DNA of 64,000 nucleotides, from contig NZ_FNCE01000001.1 in assembly GCF_900100655.1 (NCBI RefSeq), positions 248,001-312,000 of the forward strand, written 5' to 3'. A program made the translations under genes and the position numbers. Positions within the stretch are counted from its first letter, which is position 1. Each line of letters opens with the position of its first letter. This DNA comes from Limimonas halophila (GTDB lineage Bacteria > Pseudomonadota > Alphaproteobacteria > Kiloniellales > Rhodovibrionaceae). This document shows positions 1-9,098 of the stretch, in pieces. Under the pieces are notes generated by a model, which saw nothing but the letters and a program-made list of their open reading frames with translations, ran no database searches and was not told the origin of the DNA.

Positions 1-1
1 T

Positions 2-52
2 TCCGCCCACGCGGATGCCGCGCGGCTCGGCCTGTCGCGGCCACGCCCCTGA
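2..52 (+). other. possible 3' end of an upstream gene
   Basis: The frame starting at base 2 is open and ends with TGA at 50-52, leaving 16 codons rich in Ala, Arg and Leu. It may be the tail of a gene that begins before the window. Nothing in so short a stretch identifies a family, and the high GC content makes chance open frames common. From 53 to 212 no gene is seen. Confidence 0.2.
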
Positions 53-212
53 CCGCGTGCGGCGCTCCGGCATCGGGTCCACCTTCACCGTGCGGTCGTA
101 GGCCGAACGATGTGGCCGGACCCCAGAAGGGTAACGCGCCGTCCGTCGCCTTGGCCCCGCACCCGCTGCCGGGTTAGCCTGCTTCATGAGGCCGACACCG
201 GAGAGTTGCGCG

Positions 213-1457
213 ATGGTTCTGGTCCGCCTTCTTCGCTCCCTTGTCCATACGGGCAGCCTGGCGATCGTCGACGCCACGGGCCGGCGCACGCTGGTCGGCG
301 ACGGCTCGCCGCCGGAAGCCACGGTCCGCGTGCGGGGCTGGACGAGCGAGTTGGCGATCGCCGCGAACCCGGCGCTCAAGCTGGGCGAAGCCTATATGGA
401 CGGCCGCCTCGTCGTGGAAGCGGGCAGCATCTACGACGTGCTGGACGTCGTCGCGCGCAACCTCGGCACCGTCCGCAACGGTCCCATCATGGCCGCCCTG
501 GAAGGGCTGGGCGACCGGCTGGGCAAGGCCGGCCGCCTCAAGCGCGCGCGCCGGCAGGTGGCGCACCACTACGACCTCTCGGCACGGCTGTACGACCTGT
601 TTTTGGACGACGACCGGCAGTACTCCTGCGCCTATTACCGCGCGCCCGACGAGGACCTGGACACGGCCCAGCACAACAAGAAGCGCCACATCGCCGCCAA
701 GCTGAACCTGGACCGGCCGGGCCTGCGCGTGCTCGACATCGGCTCGGGCTGGGGCGGCCTGGGCGTTTATCTGGCCGAGACCTTCGGCGCCCACGTCACG
801 GGCGTGACGCTGAGCACGGAGCAGCTCAGCTATTCCCAGGCGCGGGCGGCGGCCTCGCCGGCGGCCGATCGGCTCGATTTCCAGCTCAGGGATTACCGCG
901 AGGTCGAGGGGCCGTTCGACCGCATCGTCTCCGTCGGCATGTTCGAGCACATCGGCAAGCGCAATTACGACTCCTTCTTCGCCAAGGTGCGCGATCTGCT
1001 CACGGACGACGGCGTCGCCCTCATCCACGCCATCGGGTTCGCCGATGCGCCCGGGCCCATTAACCCCTTCATGCGCAAGTACATCTTCCCGGGCGCGGAG
1101 TTGCCCTCGCTGTCGGAGGTGTTCGCGGCCGTCGAGCGCATCCGGCTGTGGGCGACGGACGCCGAGGTGCTGCGGCTCCACTACGCCATGACGCTGCGCG
1201 CCTGGCGCGAGCGCTTCATGGCGAACGCGGCGGACGCCGCGGCGCTCTACGACGAGCGCTTCGTGCGCATGTGGGAGTTCTACCTGGCCCTGTGCGAGAT
1301 CGGCTTCCGCCGCCGCACCAACATGGTCTGGCAGCTGCAGCTCACCCGCCGCGTCGACACCCTGCCCATCACGCGCGATTACATCGTGGACACGGAACGC
1401 CGGCTCATGGCGGCGGAGCGGGACGCGGCCCAGCAGCAACCGCACCACGCGGCGTGA
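213..1457 (+). CDS. cfa: cyclopropane-fatty-acyl-phospholipid synthase family protein
   Basis: SAM-dependent enzyme that methylenates double bonds of phospholipid acyl chains, making membrane cyclopropane fatty acids. The 414-residue protein has an N-terminal lipid-binding region, then the SAM-binding loop VLDIGSGWGGLG near residue 173, followed by EHIGKRNYDSFF in the catalytic half. Length is close to that of characterised CFA synthases. An ATG lies nine codons upstream at 186, but the one at 213 has a GGAGAG ribosome site at 200-205 and a hydrophobic start (MVLVRLLRSL), so it is preferred. The gene stands alone, 70 bases before the helicase gene. It could equally be one of the CFA-like methyltransferase paralogues common in this group. 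Confidence 0.9.
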   Translation: MVLVRLLRSLVHTGSLAIVDATGRRTLVGDGSPPEATVRVRGWTSELAIAANPALKLGEAYMDGRLVVEAGSIYDVLDVVARNLGTVRNGPIMAALEGLGDRLGKAGRLKRARRQVAHHYDLSARLYDLFLDDDRQYSCAYYRAPDEDLDTAQHNKKRHIAAKLNLDRPGLRVLDIGSGWGGLGVYLAETFGAHVTGVTLSTEQLSYSQARAAASPAADRLDFQLRDYREVEGPFDRIVSVGMFEHIGKRNYDSFFAKVRDLLTDDGVALIHAIGFADAPGPINPFMRKYIFPGAELPSLSEVFAAVERIRLWATDAEVLRLHYAMTLRAWRERFMANAADAAALYDERFVRMWEFYLALCEIGFRRRTNMVWQLQLTRRVDTLPITRDYIVDTERRLMAAERDAAQQQPHHAA

Positions 1458-1527
1458 TCGCCCGCGCCGGCGCAGCGCCGACACGGCTCTTGCCACCTTC
1501 GCGTCCGTATCCGATGTTGGAGGGGCC

Positions 1528-4176
1528 ATGCAGGCCAGTATCCGCGACGCTTCGCCCAAGCGGGTCACGGCGGTCCTCGGCCCGACCAACACGGGCAAGA
1601 CCCACCTGGCCATCGAGCGCATGCTCGGCCACACCTCGGGCATGATCGGCTTTCCCCTGCGCTTGCTGGCGCGCGAGAACTACGAGCGCGTCATCAAGGT
1701 GAAGGGGCGCAACCAGGTCGCCCTGGTCACGGGCGAAGAAAAAATCATCCCCGACAACCCGCGCTACTTCCTGTGCACCGTGGAATCCATGCCGGTGGAA
1801 AAGCCGGTCGAGTTCCTGGCCGTGGACGAGATCCAGTTGTGCGCGGACCCGGAGCGCGGGCACCTCTTCACCGACCGCCTGCTGCACGCCCGCGGCATCT
1901 CGGAAACGATGTTCCTGGGCGCGGACACGATGCGCCCCATGATCCGCTCGCTGATCCCGAGCGCGGAGATCGTCTCGCGCCCGCGCTTTTCCACGCTGCG
2001 CTATTCGGGCGCCAAGAAGCTCACGCGCCTGCCGCCGCGCTCGGCCATCGTCGGCTTCTCCGCCGACGACGTGTATTCCACCGCCGAGCTGATCCGCCGC
2101 AACCGGGGCGGCACGGCCGTGGTGCTGGGCGCGCTCTCGCCGCGCACGCGCAACGCCCAGGTGGAGATGTTCGAGAACGGCGAGGTGGACTACCTCGTCG
2201 CCACCGACGCCATCGGCATGGGCCTCAACCTCAACCTGGACCACGTGGCCTTCGCGCGCCTGTCCAAGTTCGACGGGCGCAGCAACCGCGCGCTCACAGA
2301 CGCGGAAGTGGGCCAGATCGCCGGGCGCGCCGGCCGCCACACCCACGACGGCACCTTCGGCACCACCGCCAACCTCGGCCCCATCCACGAGGAAACCGTC
2401 GCGGCTGTCGAAAACCACACCTACGAGCCGGTGCAGGCCCTGGCCTGGCGCAACCGCGAGCTGGACTTCGGCTCGCCCCAGGCGCTCTTGAAGAGCCTGG
2501 AGGCCGCGCCGCCGCGCGACGAGCTGGCCCGGGGGCGCGACGCCGACGACTACCAGGCCCTGCGCGCGCTCGCCCGCGACCCCGAGATCGCGGACATCGC
2601 CACCTCGCCCGACGCCGTGCGCCTGTTGTGGGAGGTCTGCCAGGTCCCCGACTTCCGCAAGATCCTGTCGGACGAGCACGCGCGCCTGCTGGGCGCGATC
2701 TATCAGGCGCTCATGGGCAATTCGGGCCGGCTGAGCCAGGAGTGGGTGCGCAAACAGCTCGACCGACTGGACCGCACCGACGGCGACATCGACGCGCTCG
2801 TCTCCCGCATCGCGCACATCCGCACCTGGACCTACATCACCCACCGCGGCGACTGGATCACCGACAGCGCCCACTGGCAGGAGCGCGCGCGGGCGATCGA
2901 GGACCGCCTGTCCGACGCCCTCCACGACGGGCTGATGAATCGCTTCGTGGACAAGCGCGCCGCCACGCTGGTCAAGCGCCTGAATGACGGCACCGACCTC
3001 ATCGGCGCGGTGCGCCACGACGGCGAGGTGCTGGTGGAAGGCGAGGAAGTGGGCGCGCTGGAAGGCTTCCGCTTCCGCCTCGACCGCAGCGTGACCGGTG
3101 AGCACGCGCGCCCGCTGCTCACCGCCGCGCGCAAGGCGCTCAGCCGCGAGATCCCGGCGCGCGTCAAGCGCCTGGAAACGGACGGCGACGACGCCTTTAC
3201 GCTCGGCGCGGACGGGCGCATCGCCTGGCGCGGCGAGGCGGTGGGCGGCCTCAGCCCCGGCGCGTCGCCGCTCCATCCCGGTGTGGCGGTGGACGGCAGC
3301 GACCTGCTGGACGGCGCCCTGCGCGAGCGCATCCGCCGCCGCCTGGTGGCCTGGGTGCAGGACCACGTGCGCGGGCGGCTGGCGCCGCTGTTCGCGCTGG
3401 CGGATGCCGAGCTGCCGGCGCGGGCGCGCGGGCTGGCCTACCAGCTCGTCGAGGGCATGGGGCTGCTGCGCCGGCGCGACGTCGCGCAGCACGTGCGCGC
3501 GCTCACCAAGGCGGAACGGCAGGCGCTGCACTGCCTGGGCGTGCACCTGGGCCACGAGAGCGTCTGGCTGCCGGCCGCCCTCAAGCCCGACGCCGTGCGG
3601 CTCAAAGTGTTGTTGATGGCCGTGCACCGCGGCGACGACCTGAGCGGCGTTCAGGCCCGGCGGGAGCTGCTGTTCTGGCCCGACCGCGGGACGGACGAGG
3701 CGCTGTGCCGGGCGCTCGGCTATCGGCGGCTGCTGCCGCCGCGCGGAGGGCGGGGCAAGCGCGGGCCGCCCGTCGCCGTGCGCGTGGACGCGCTGGAACG
3801 CCTCGTGGGTTCGCTGCGCAAGCTGCGGCCGGCGGGCACCTTTACGCCCACGGGATCGCTCACGGCAATCCTGGGCGGCGACCGGCGGGCGCTCGCCACC
3901 GCGCTGCCGGCGCTGGGCTACGCGCACGCGCCCTCGGACCACACGGCCGCCTTCAAGCCCGCCGCCGATCCGCGCCCGGCGCGGGGGCAGGGCACCGGGG
4001 CGAAGCCGGGCGGTCCCGCGCGCAAGCGCCGCAAGCCCGCGCAGGCGTCGTCGCAAAACGGCAAGGCCAAGCCGCACGGCAAGCGTACCGAAACCGGCAA
4101 CACCCCGCGCCGGAAGCCCGTGGCCGATCCCGACCACCCCTTCGCCAAGCTGGAGGAGCTGACGTTCGAGGAATGA
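1528..4176 (+). CDS. SUV3-like DEAD/DEAH-family RNA helicase
   Basis: An 882-residue ATP-dependent helicase related to the mitochondrial degradosome helicase SUV3, expected to unwind structured RNA. The Walker A motif LGPTNTGKTHLA is near residue 18, motif II VDEIQ near residue 96 and the C-terminal helicase motif IAGRAGRH near residue 266. The middle and C-terminal parts hold the SUV3-type helical region, and the last ~70 residues are a Lys/Arg/Pro-rich tail likely to contact RNA. The stop codon overlaps the next start codon as ATGA, so the S4-domain gene is translationally coupled. Such pairing is common in alphaproteobacteria. Confidence 0.9.
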   Translation: MQASIRDASPKRVTAVLGPTNTGKTHLAIERMLGHTSGMIGFPLRLLARENYERVIKVKGRNQVALVTGEEKIIPDNPRYFLCTVESMPVEKPVEFLAVDEIQLCADPERGHLFTDRLLHARGISETMFLGADTMRPMIRSLIPSAEIVSRPRFSTLRYSGAKKLTRLPPRSAIVGFSADDVYSTAELIRRNRGGTAVVLGALSPRTRNAQVEMFENGEVDYLVATDAIGMGLNLNLDHVAFARLSKFDGRSNRALTDAEVGQIAGRAGRHTHDGTFGTTANLGPIHEETVAAVENHTYEPVQALAWRNRELDFGSPQALLKSLEAAPPRDELARGRDADDYQALRALARDPEIADIATSPDAVRLLWEVCQVPDFRKILSDEHARLLGAIYQALMGNSGRLSQEWVRKQLDRLDRTDGDIDALVSRIAHIRTWTYITHRGDWITDSAHWQERARAIEDRLSDALHDGLMNRFVDKRAATLVKRLNDGTDLIGAVRHDGEVLVEGEEVGALEGFRFRLDRSVTGEHARPLLTAARKALSREIPARVKRLETDGDDAFTLGADGRIAWRGEAVGGLSPGASPLHPGVAVDGSDLLDGALRERIRRRLVAWVQDHVRGRLAPLFALADAELPARARGLAYQLVEGMGLLRRRDVAQHVRALTKAERQALHCLGVHLGHESVWLPAALKPDAVRLKVLLMAVHRGDDLSGVQARRELLFWPDRGTDEALCRALGYRRLLPPRGGRGKRGPPVAVRVDALERLVGSLRKLRPAGTFTPTGSLTAILGGDRRALATALPALGYAHAPSDHTAAFKPAADPRPARGQGTGAKPGGPARKRRKPAQASSQNGKAKPHGKRTETGNTPRRKPVADPDHPFAKLEELTFEE

Positions 4177-4568
4177 GCGCGCCCAATCCCCAGGGTGAAA
4201 CCATCCGCCTGGACAAGTGGCTCTGGTTCACGCGCTTCTTCAAAAGCCGCTCCATCGCCGGGCAGGTGTGCAAGGCCGGCAAGGTCCGCGTGTCGGGCAC
4301 CAAGGTGACCAAGCCCAGCCACGCGCTGCGCGTCGGCGACGTCCTGACCTTCCCGGCGGGCAACCAGCTCCACGTCGTGCGCGTCCTCGCGCTGGGCGAA
4401 CGCCGTGGCCCCGCCACGGAAGCCCGCACCCTCTTCGAGCAGGTCGAGGAGCCCCAGCGCCTCGCCCCGCCGCCGGACGCCAAGCCGCCCGGCGCGCGTC
4501 GCCCCAAGGGCGCGGGCCGCCCCACCAAGCGCGAGCGGCGGCAAATGGATCAACTCAAGGATTCCTGA
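4173..4568 (+). CDS. S4-domain RNA-binding protein, Hsp15-like
   Basis: A 131-residue protein with an S4 RNA-binding fold in its first ~70 residues (start IRLDKWLWFTRFFKSRS, then a second strand with VRVSGTKVTKPSHALRVGD). This resembles HslR/Hsp15, which binds stalled 50S subunits carrying nascent chains. The C-terminus is Pro/Arg/Lys-rich. The start codon overlaps the helicase stop codon (ATGA at 4173-4176), which fixes the start. A longer open frame extends upstream but lies inside the helicase gene. Cellular role is inferred from the fold; a general RNA-binding role is equally possible. Confidence 0.85.
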   Translation: MSAPNPQGETIRLDKWLWFTRFFKSRSIAGQVCKAGKVRVSGTKVTKPSHALRVGDVLTFPAGNQLHVVRVLALGERRGPATEARTLFEQVEEPQRLAPPPDAKPPGARRPKGAGRPTKRERRQMDQLKDS

Positions 4569-4616
4569 CCCTACGCGGCGTTTCGGCCGTCGTTGGGCGG
4601 GCGGATGCCCGTGCAA

Positions 4617-4831
4617 CCCTCTCCCGGCGGGAGAGGGTCGCCGCGCCGGCAGGCGCGGCGGGGTGAGGCTGTGACGGTTCGGCTGCGAGGCCGGTGAGGG
4701 AGCGTTGCGCGAGCGGGCGCCAGCCGTAGCGTCGACGGCCCGCGATGTTTGTCGCGCTGGCACCGGCACCGCCTCACCCCGGCGGCCCATGGCGGGGCAC
4801 GGCCCGCCGCCCCTCTCCTGAAGGAGAGGGG
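4617..4831. repeat. inverted intergenic mosaic element with two strong hairpins
   Basis: The 341-base gap between convergent genes holds no ORF I would call. It contains two perfect 9-bp hairpins, CCCTCTCCC/GGGAGAGGG (4617-4625/4629-4637) and CCCCTCTCC/GGAGAGGGG (4810-4818/4823-4831). These flank an inverted pair, GGGGTGAGGC at 4660-4669 and GCCTCACCCC at 4771-4780, so the whole region is a large imperfect inverted repeat. The pattern resembles intergenic palindromic elements common in proteobacteria and could end transcription from both sides, although neither hairpin has a T-run. Confidence 0.6.
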
Positions 4832-4909
4832 CGAGCCGGCAGATTCAGTCGACGCCCCCAACCCTCTCCCGTAACGCGACAGGCGGATCGCCGGACCCCG
4901 CTGTCTCGC

Positions 4910-6928
4910 CTACACCAGATCGCGCGGGATCGCGGTGTTCCAGGATTTGGCGCAGACGCGGGCGGTGCCCTCGTAGGCGTCCAGCGTGGCTTCCAGGTAG
5001 AAGTGCGTGGCGTCCGAGGTCAGGCGCGTGCGCGTGTAGGTCCGGGTTTCCCAGTCACCGCGGCGGAAGACGCGGTCCCAGGCGCACCAGCCCTCCAGCG
5101 TGTCTTCGTCGTCGTCGCGAACGGTGTAGGTCTCGCGCACGCGGCCGTGGACGGTCAGGCCGATGTCGTCGAAGCGCACGAGGCCCTGGTCGTAGAGCAC
5201 GTCCACCTGCGTTTGCGCCTCGGGCAGGTCGTGGGTGACCGTCCAGTGGCTGTCGGTCTCCGCCAGGCGCGTGACCGGCAGCGGCGGCGCGCCCTCCGGC
5301 GGGCCGAAGGCGGGCAGCTCGGCGTCGCTCGGCTGCGGCGGGCGCACCGGCAGGGTGAGCTGGCTCTCGCCCGTGTGGACCGTCAGCGTCACCGGCTCCG
5401 GCGCGGGCCAGGCCACGGGCCAGTACACCGTGGACAGCGACACGCGGATGGCGTGACCGGCCGGGAAGCGCTGGCCGATGTATTTCAAGGGCACGGTCAC
5501 GCGGTAGCGCTCGCCGGGTGTCAGCGGTTGCGGCTCGGCGTGGCCGTCGCGGTGGGTGAGGTTGAACAGCCCGTAGCTCACCCGCGTCGCCGAGCCGTCG
5601 GGGCGCACGTCGATCAGGCGCGCGCACACCATCGCCACGGGGCGGTCCACCGAGCATTCCAGCGTCACCGACGGCTGGCCCAGGATCTCGACATCCTCGG
5701 CCAGGGTGTCCGTCTGGAAGACGAGCGAGCCCGCGTCGTCGCCGCGCTGATCGGCCGGGAGGTCCGGCGGCGCCATGTAGGGGCACCACTTGCCCCCAAA
5801 CACGCCGGTCGTCAGCGGCGAGCGGATGGCGCGCGGCGCGCGCTCGCCGTCGTCGCTCGCCGCGAGCTGCCCCCGCGGCGTCAGCGTCAGCGCTGTGGGC
5901 TGGACGTTCGGGCCCGGCCAATCGTCCTCGGCCACCCAGCGGCCGGGGCGCTCGTCGTAGTGCGGCCGCGGCGGGGCGCTGTCCTGCACCCAGGCGCGCA
6001 CCATGGGCTCGGCCATGATCCCGGTGTCGACGCCCTTCAGCCAGTGGTCGAACCAGCGCAGGCACTCCTGCAGGAACCCGATGGCCGGGCCGGGCGAGCC
6101 GAAGTGCGGAAAGTTGTGCGCCCACGGCCCGATCAATGCCTTGCGCGGCACCGACAGCCCCCGCATCAAGCGGAAGATCGCGCTGACGTAGCCGTCGGCC
6201 CAGCCGCCCACGGTGTAGACCGGGCACTGGATGGCATCGTAATTCTCGCACACCGAGCCGTGTTCGTAGTAGCCGTCGCGGCGCTGGTGGTGCAGCCAGG
6301 TTTCCAGCCAGTGGCCGCTGCCGTGCAGGCGGTCCAGCCACATTTCCCGCCAGGACTCGCCCACCAGCGCGGGGTCGGGCGGGCAGCTGGTCTGCTCGAA
6401 CATCGTGGCGGCCCACGAAAGGTTATCCACCAGCAGCGTGCCGCCCATGTGGTGGATGTCGTCGGCGTAGCGGTCGTCCGTGGAGCCCAGCGTGATCACG
6501 CACTTGAGTTCCGGCGGCCGGAAGGATGCGAGTTGGAGCCCGTTGAAGCCGCCCCAGGAGATGCCGATCATCCCGACATCCCCCGTGCACCAGGGCTGGT
6601 CCGCCAGCCAGCGCAGCACCGCCAGGCCGTCGTCGAATTCCTGCTGGGTGTATTCGTCCGTCAGCACGCCGCCGGACTCGCCCGTGCCGCGGATGTCCAC
6701 GCGCACGCCCGCATAGCCGTGGCCGGCGAAATAGCCGTGCGTGTGGGCGTCGCGCTCGGCCGTCAGGTCGCGCTTGCGGTAGGGCAGGTACTCCAGGATC
6801 GCCGGGACCGGGTGCGCCTCGGCGTCGGCCGGGCGGCGGATGCGGGCGGCCAGGTGGCAGCCGTCCGGCATGGGGATCCAGGTTTCCTCCTCGATGACGG
6901 GGCGCGGAAAGGCGTCGCGGGTTTGCAT
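4910..6928 (-). CDS. CocE/NonD family hydrolase
   Basis: A 672-residue serine hydrolase of the X-Pro dipeptidyl-peptidase/cocaine-esterase family, which cleaves ester or amide bonds. The alpha/beta-hydrolase core includes the nucleophile elbow MIGISWGGFNG with Ser124, a likely acid in YTVGGWADGY and a likely catalytic His in GPWAHNFPH. A cap domain lies within the core, and the C-terminal ~250 residues form the jelly-roll domain typical of the family. No signal peptide is seen, so it is probably cytoplasmic. A paralogue of identical length lies at 40607-42625. The natural substrate cannot be read from the sequence and no neighbour suggests one. Confidence 0.85.
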   Translation of the reverse strand: MQTRDAFPRPVIEEETWIPMPDGCHLAARIRRPADAEAHPVPAILEYLPYRKRDLTAERDAHTHGYFAGHGYAGVRVDIRGTGESGGVLTDEYTQQEFDDGLAVLRWLADQPWCTGDVGMIGISWGGFNGLQLASFRPPELKCVITLGSTDDRYADDIHHMGGTLLVDNLSWAATMFEQTSCPPDPALVGESWREMWLDRLHGSGHWLETWLHHQRRDGYYEHGSVCENYDAIQCPVYTVGGWADGYVSAIFRLMRGLSVPRKALIGPWAHNFPHFGSPGPAIGFLQECLRWFDHWLKGVDTGIMAEPMVRAWVQDSAPPRPHYDERPGRWVAEDDWPGPNVQPTALTLTPRGQLAASDDGERAPRAIRSPLTTGVFGGKWCPYMAPPDLPADQRGDDAGSLVFQTDTLAEDVEILGQPSVTLECSVDRPVAMVCARLIDVRPDGSATRVSYGLFNLTHRDGHAEPQPLTPGERYRVTVPLKYIGQRFPAGHAIRVSLSTVYWPVAWPAPEPVTLTVHTGESQLTLPVRPPQPSDAELPAFGPPEGAPPLPVTRLAETDSHWTVTHDLPEAQTQVDVLYDQGLVRFDDIGLTVHGRVRETYTVRDDDEDTLEGWCAWDRVFRRGDWETRTYTRTRLTSDATHFYLEATLDAYEGTARVCAKSWNTAIPRDLV

Positions 6929-7103
6929 GGGGCACCGTGGGTGGGGGGTTGGCAGTCAATCGCTGGGCGGCTCACAGAGGCGTGAGGCTCGCCGCTCGGC
7001 GACGCCTTCGCAAGGGGGAGGTGGGTGCGACCGTCTCCGGTCGAGGGGTTGGTTCGCGGCCACGCGCGACCATCTTTTCACCCAAACACCGATCGCGGGG
7101 AGG

Positions 7104-7865
7104 ATGCGCGTGCGCACACGGGCACTTGGATCGCTGGTGCTGGCCGCGGGCCTGGCGGCGCAACCGGCGGCGGCCGGGTCGTGGCAGGACCTGTTGGGAA
7201 AGACGTTGGACCCTGTTCCCACCGAGAAACCGGCCCAGACAGAACAGCGCGATGGCGAGCAGCTCGACACCGCCACGGTCGCGGGCGGTCTGAAGGACGC
7301 GCTGCGACTGGCGGTCACGCGCACGACCGAGCGCGTGGGCCGGCCCGGCGGCTTCGGCGAGGATCCCGACATCCACATCCCGCTGCCCAAGACGCTGCGC
7401 ACGGTGCAGGACACGCTGGAGCGCGTGGGCATGGCGGGCACGGCGAACGAGCTGGAAAACCGCCTCAACCGCGCGGCCGAGCAGGCGGCGCCCGAGGCGC
7501 GCGACATCCTGATCGACGCCGCGATGCAGATGCAGCTCGCCGACGCGCGCAAGATCCTCACCGGCCCGGACGACGCGGCGACGCAGTACTTCCGCCGCAC
7601 CTCGTCCGAGGAGCTGCGTGCGGCATTGCGTCCCATCGTGGACGAGGAGTTGGCGGATGCCGGCGCCTTGCAGACCTACGAACAGATCGTGCAAGCTTAC
7701 GACGAAATTCCGTTCGTTTCGGCGCCGACCGCGGACATGACCGGCTACACCGTGGGCAAGGCACTGGACGGGATTTTTCACTACGTCGCCAAGGAGGAGG
7801 CGCGCATCCGCGAGAACCCGGCGGCGCGCACGACCTCGCTGCTGAAGACGGTCTTCGGCGGGTGA
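7104..7865 (+). CDS. DUF4197 domain protein, exported
   Basis: A 253-residue protein with a signal peptide (about residues 1-24, ending AAQPAAA) and a DUF4197 domain covering the rest. Family-like segments are IHIPLPKTLRTVQDTL, a helical stretch with TGPDDAATQYFRR, and a C-terminal helix ending in LLKTVFGG. Members are helical envelope proteins of unknown function. The open frame extends 88 codons further upstream, but this ATG has GGGGAGG directly before it and begins the signal peptide. The DUF2244 gene follows after 24 bases and may be cotranscribed. Confidence 0.85.
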   Translation: MRVRTRALGSLVLAAGLAAQPAAAGSWQDLLGKTLDPVPTEKPAQTEQRDGEQLDTATVAGGLKDALRLAVTRTTERVGRPGGFGEDPDIHIPLPKTLRTVQDTLERVGMAGTANELENRLNRAAEQAAPEARDILIDAAMQMQLADARKILTGPDDAATQYFRRTSSEELRAALRPIVDEELADAGALQTYEQIVQAYDEIPFVSAPTADMTGYTVGKALDGIFHYVAKEEARIRENPAARTTSLLKTVFGG

Positions 7866-7889
7866 ATTCCGGCGGCGGGAGGTGTTCCG

Positions 7890-8369
7890 GTGGGTGAGGC
7901 CAACGTACCGCTGTTTCACGCCGACCTGTGGCCGCATCGCTCGCTGAAGCCGAGCGGGGCCGCCGTCGTGTTCGGGCTCTACGCGCTGCTCGCCACGCCC
8001 ATCGTCATCAAGGCCGCCATCCACGGTTTCTGGCCCATTCCGCTGCTGATGGGGCTGACGCTTGCGGGGATGCTCGCGGCCTACCTGATCAACCGGCGCG
8101 GCGGCCGCATGCTGGAGCGCCTGGAGCTGACGCCCCGCGCCCTGCGCGTGGAGCGCCGGATGCCGGGCGGGGCGGTGCAGCGGTGGCGCTTCACGCCGGG
8201 CTGGGTGCGGGTCGCGTTGGCGGAGCGGCGCGCGGGCGACAACCGCCTGACGCTGACGGAATCCGGCCGCCGGCTGGAGGTTGGCGGATTCCTTTCCCCG
8301 GACGAACGCCGCGAGGTCGCCGACGCCCTCAACGACGCCCTGACGAAGGCCCGCTCGGCCGCGCTCTAA
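7890..8369 (+). CDS. DUF2244 domain membrane protein
   Basis: A 159-residue protein with two adjacent hydrophobic segments (about residues 23-44 and 48-66) followed by a soluble beta-rich region (LELTPRALRVERRMPGG onward), the layout of DUF2244 integral membrane proteins. In other proteobacteria these are often linked to cytochrome oxidase genes, but none is present here. It starts with GTG at 7890, preceded by a GGGAGG site. Its stop overlaps by four bases the stop of the convergent MBL gene. Function unknown. Confidence 0.8.
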   Translation: MGEANVPLFHADLWPHRSLKPSGAAVVFGLYALLATPIVIKAAIHGFWPIPLLMGLTLAGMLAAYLINRRGGRMLERLELTPRALRVERRMPGGAVQRWRFTPGWVRVALAERRAGDNRLTLTESGRRLEVGGFLSPDERREVADALNDALTKARSAAL

Positions 8370-9088
8370 CCGATTTCGACGCTCAGCCCGTCATATGCCA
8401 GGCGTGCCTGCACCCCGCGTTCGCCGGCCAGTTTTTCCAAGTGCGGGCGCAGTTTGCGCTCGTCGCCCGTGACGATCTCGGTGCCGCAGTGGGTGAAGTA
8501 GGCGCGCGGCACGCCGCTCTTCTCGCACCAGGTCAGTTGCTGGCGCACGGGCGCGTGGCCGACCAGCCGCGCGCCCTGCTTGCGCACGTGCGAGGTCTCC
8601 AGGCTGGAGCCGTCGCCGACGTAGACGGCGGCGCCTTTGAGCGCGCTCGCCCGGTCGGGAATGTAGGCGACGTCGGGCGCGTAGAAGAAGGTTGTGTCGT
8701 CGGCGGAGATGCGCAGCCCGACCGCGGGACAGCGCGTCGAGTGCTCCACCGGAAACGCCTCCACCGTCAGGCCCGCCAGCGCCACGGGTTTGCGCTGCGG
8801 CAGCGGCCGGCGTTCGCGGATGGGAAAGCCGTTGATGGTCGACCAGGTCGCGTCCGTGGCGAACACGGGGCAGGGCGCGCCGTCCCGCAGCCCGAAGGCG
8901 TGATCCGGGTGGCCGTGCGTGAGCACGATGGCATCCGGCTTGAGGGTGTGCACGCGCTCGCGCCAGTCCGCGCCGCAGTCCAGCATGACGCGCGCGCCGT
9001 CCCGGTGGACGAGCGCGGCGCTGTGGCGGCGATGACGGCGGTTTGCGGCCTCGATATGGGCGCGCGTGCCCAGGAAGGTGAGCTGCAT
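8366..9088 (-). CDS. MBL-fold metal-dependent hydrolase
   Basis: A 240-residue metallo-beta-lactamase-fold protein. The metal-binding signature THGHPDHAFGL gives His58, His60, Asp62 and His63, and the N-terminus MQLTFLGTRAHIEAA is typical of the RNase Z/PhnP-like branch. Later metal ligands are probably FPVEHSTRCP and the C-terminal YFTHCG. The substrate could be a phosphodiester or a cyclic nucleotide. It lies 10 bases downstream of mutM on the same strand and is probably cotranscribed with it. Confidence 0.8.
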   Translation of the reverse strand: MQLTFLGTRAHIEAANRRHRRHSAALVHRDGARVMLDCGADWRERVHTLKPDAIVLTHGHPDHAFGLRDGAPCPVFATDATWSTINGFPIRERRPLPQRKPVALAGLTVEAFPVEHSTRCPAVGLRISADDTTFFYAPDVAYIPDRASALKGAAVYVGDGSSLETSHVRKQGARLVGHAPVRQQLTWCEKSGVPRAYFTHCGTEIVTGDERKLRPHLEKLAGERGVQARLAYDGLSVEIG

Positions 9089-9098
9089 GGCGCGGCGG

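Noticed and set aside
4745-6985. A 746-codon open frame on the plus strand
   Set aside because: It is antisense to the CocE/NonD gene and its translation is low-complexity Arg/Ala/His-rich sequence, a shadow of GC-rich codon use.
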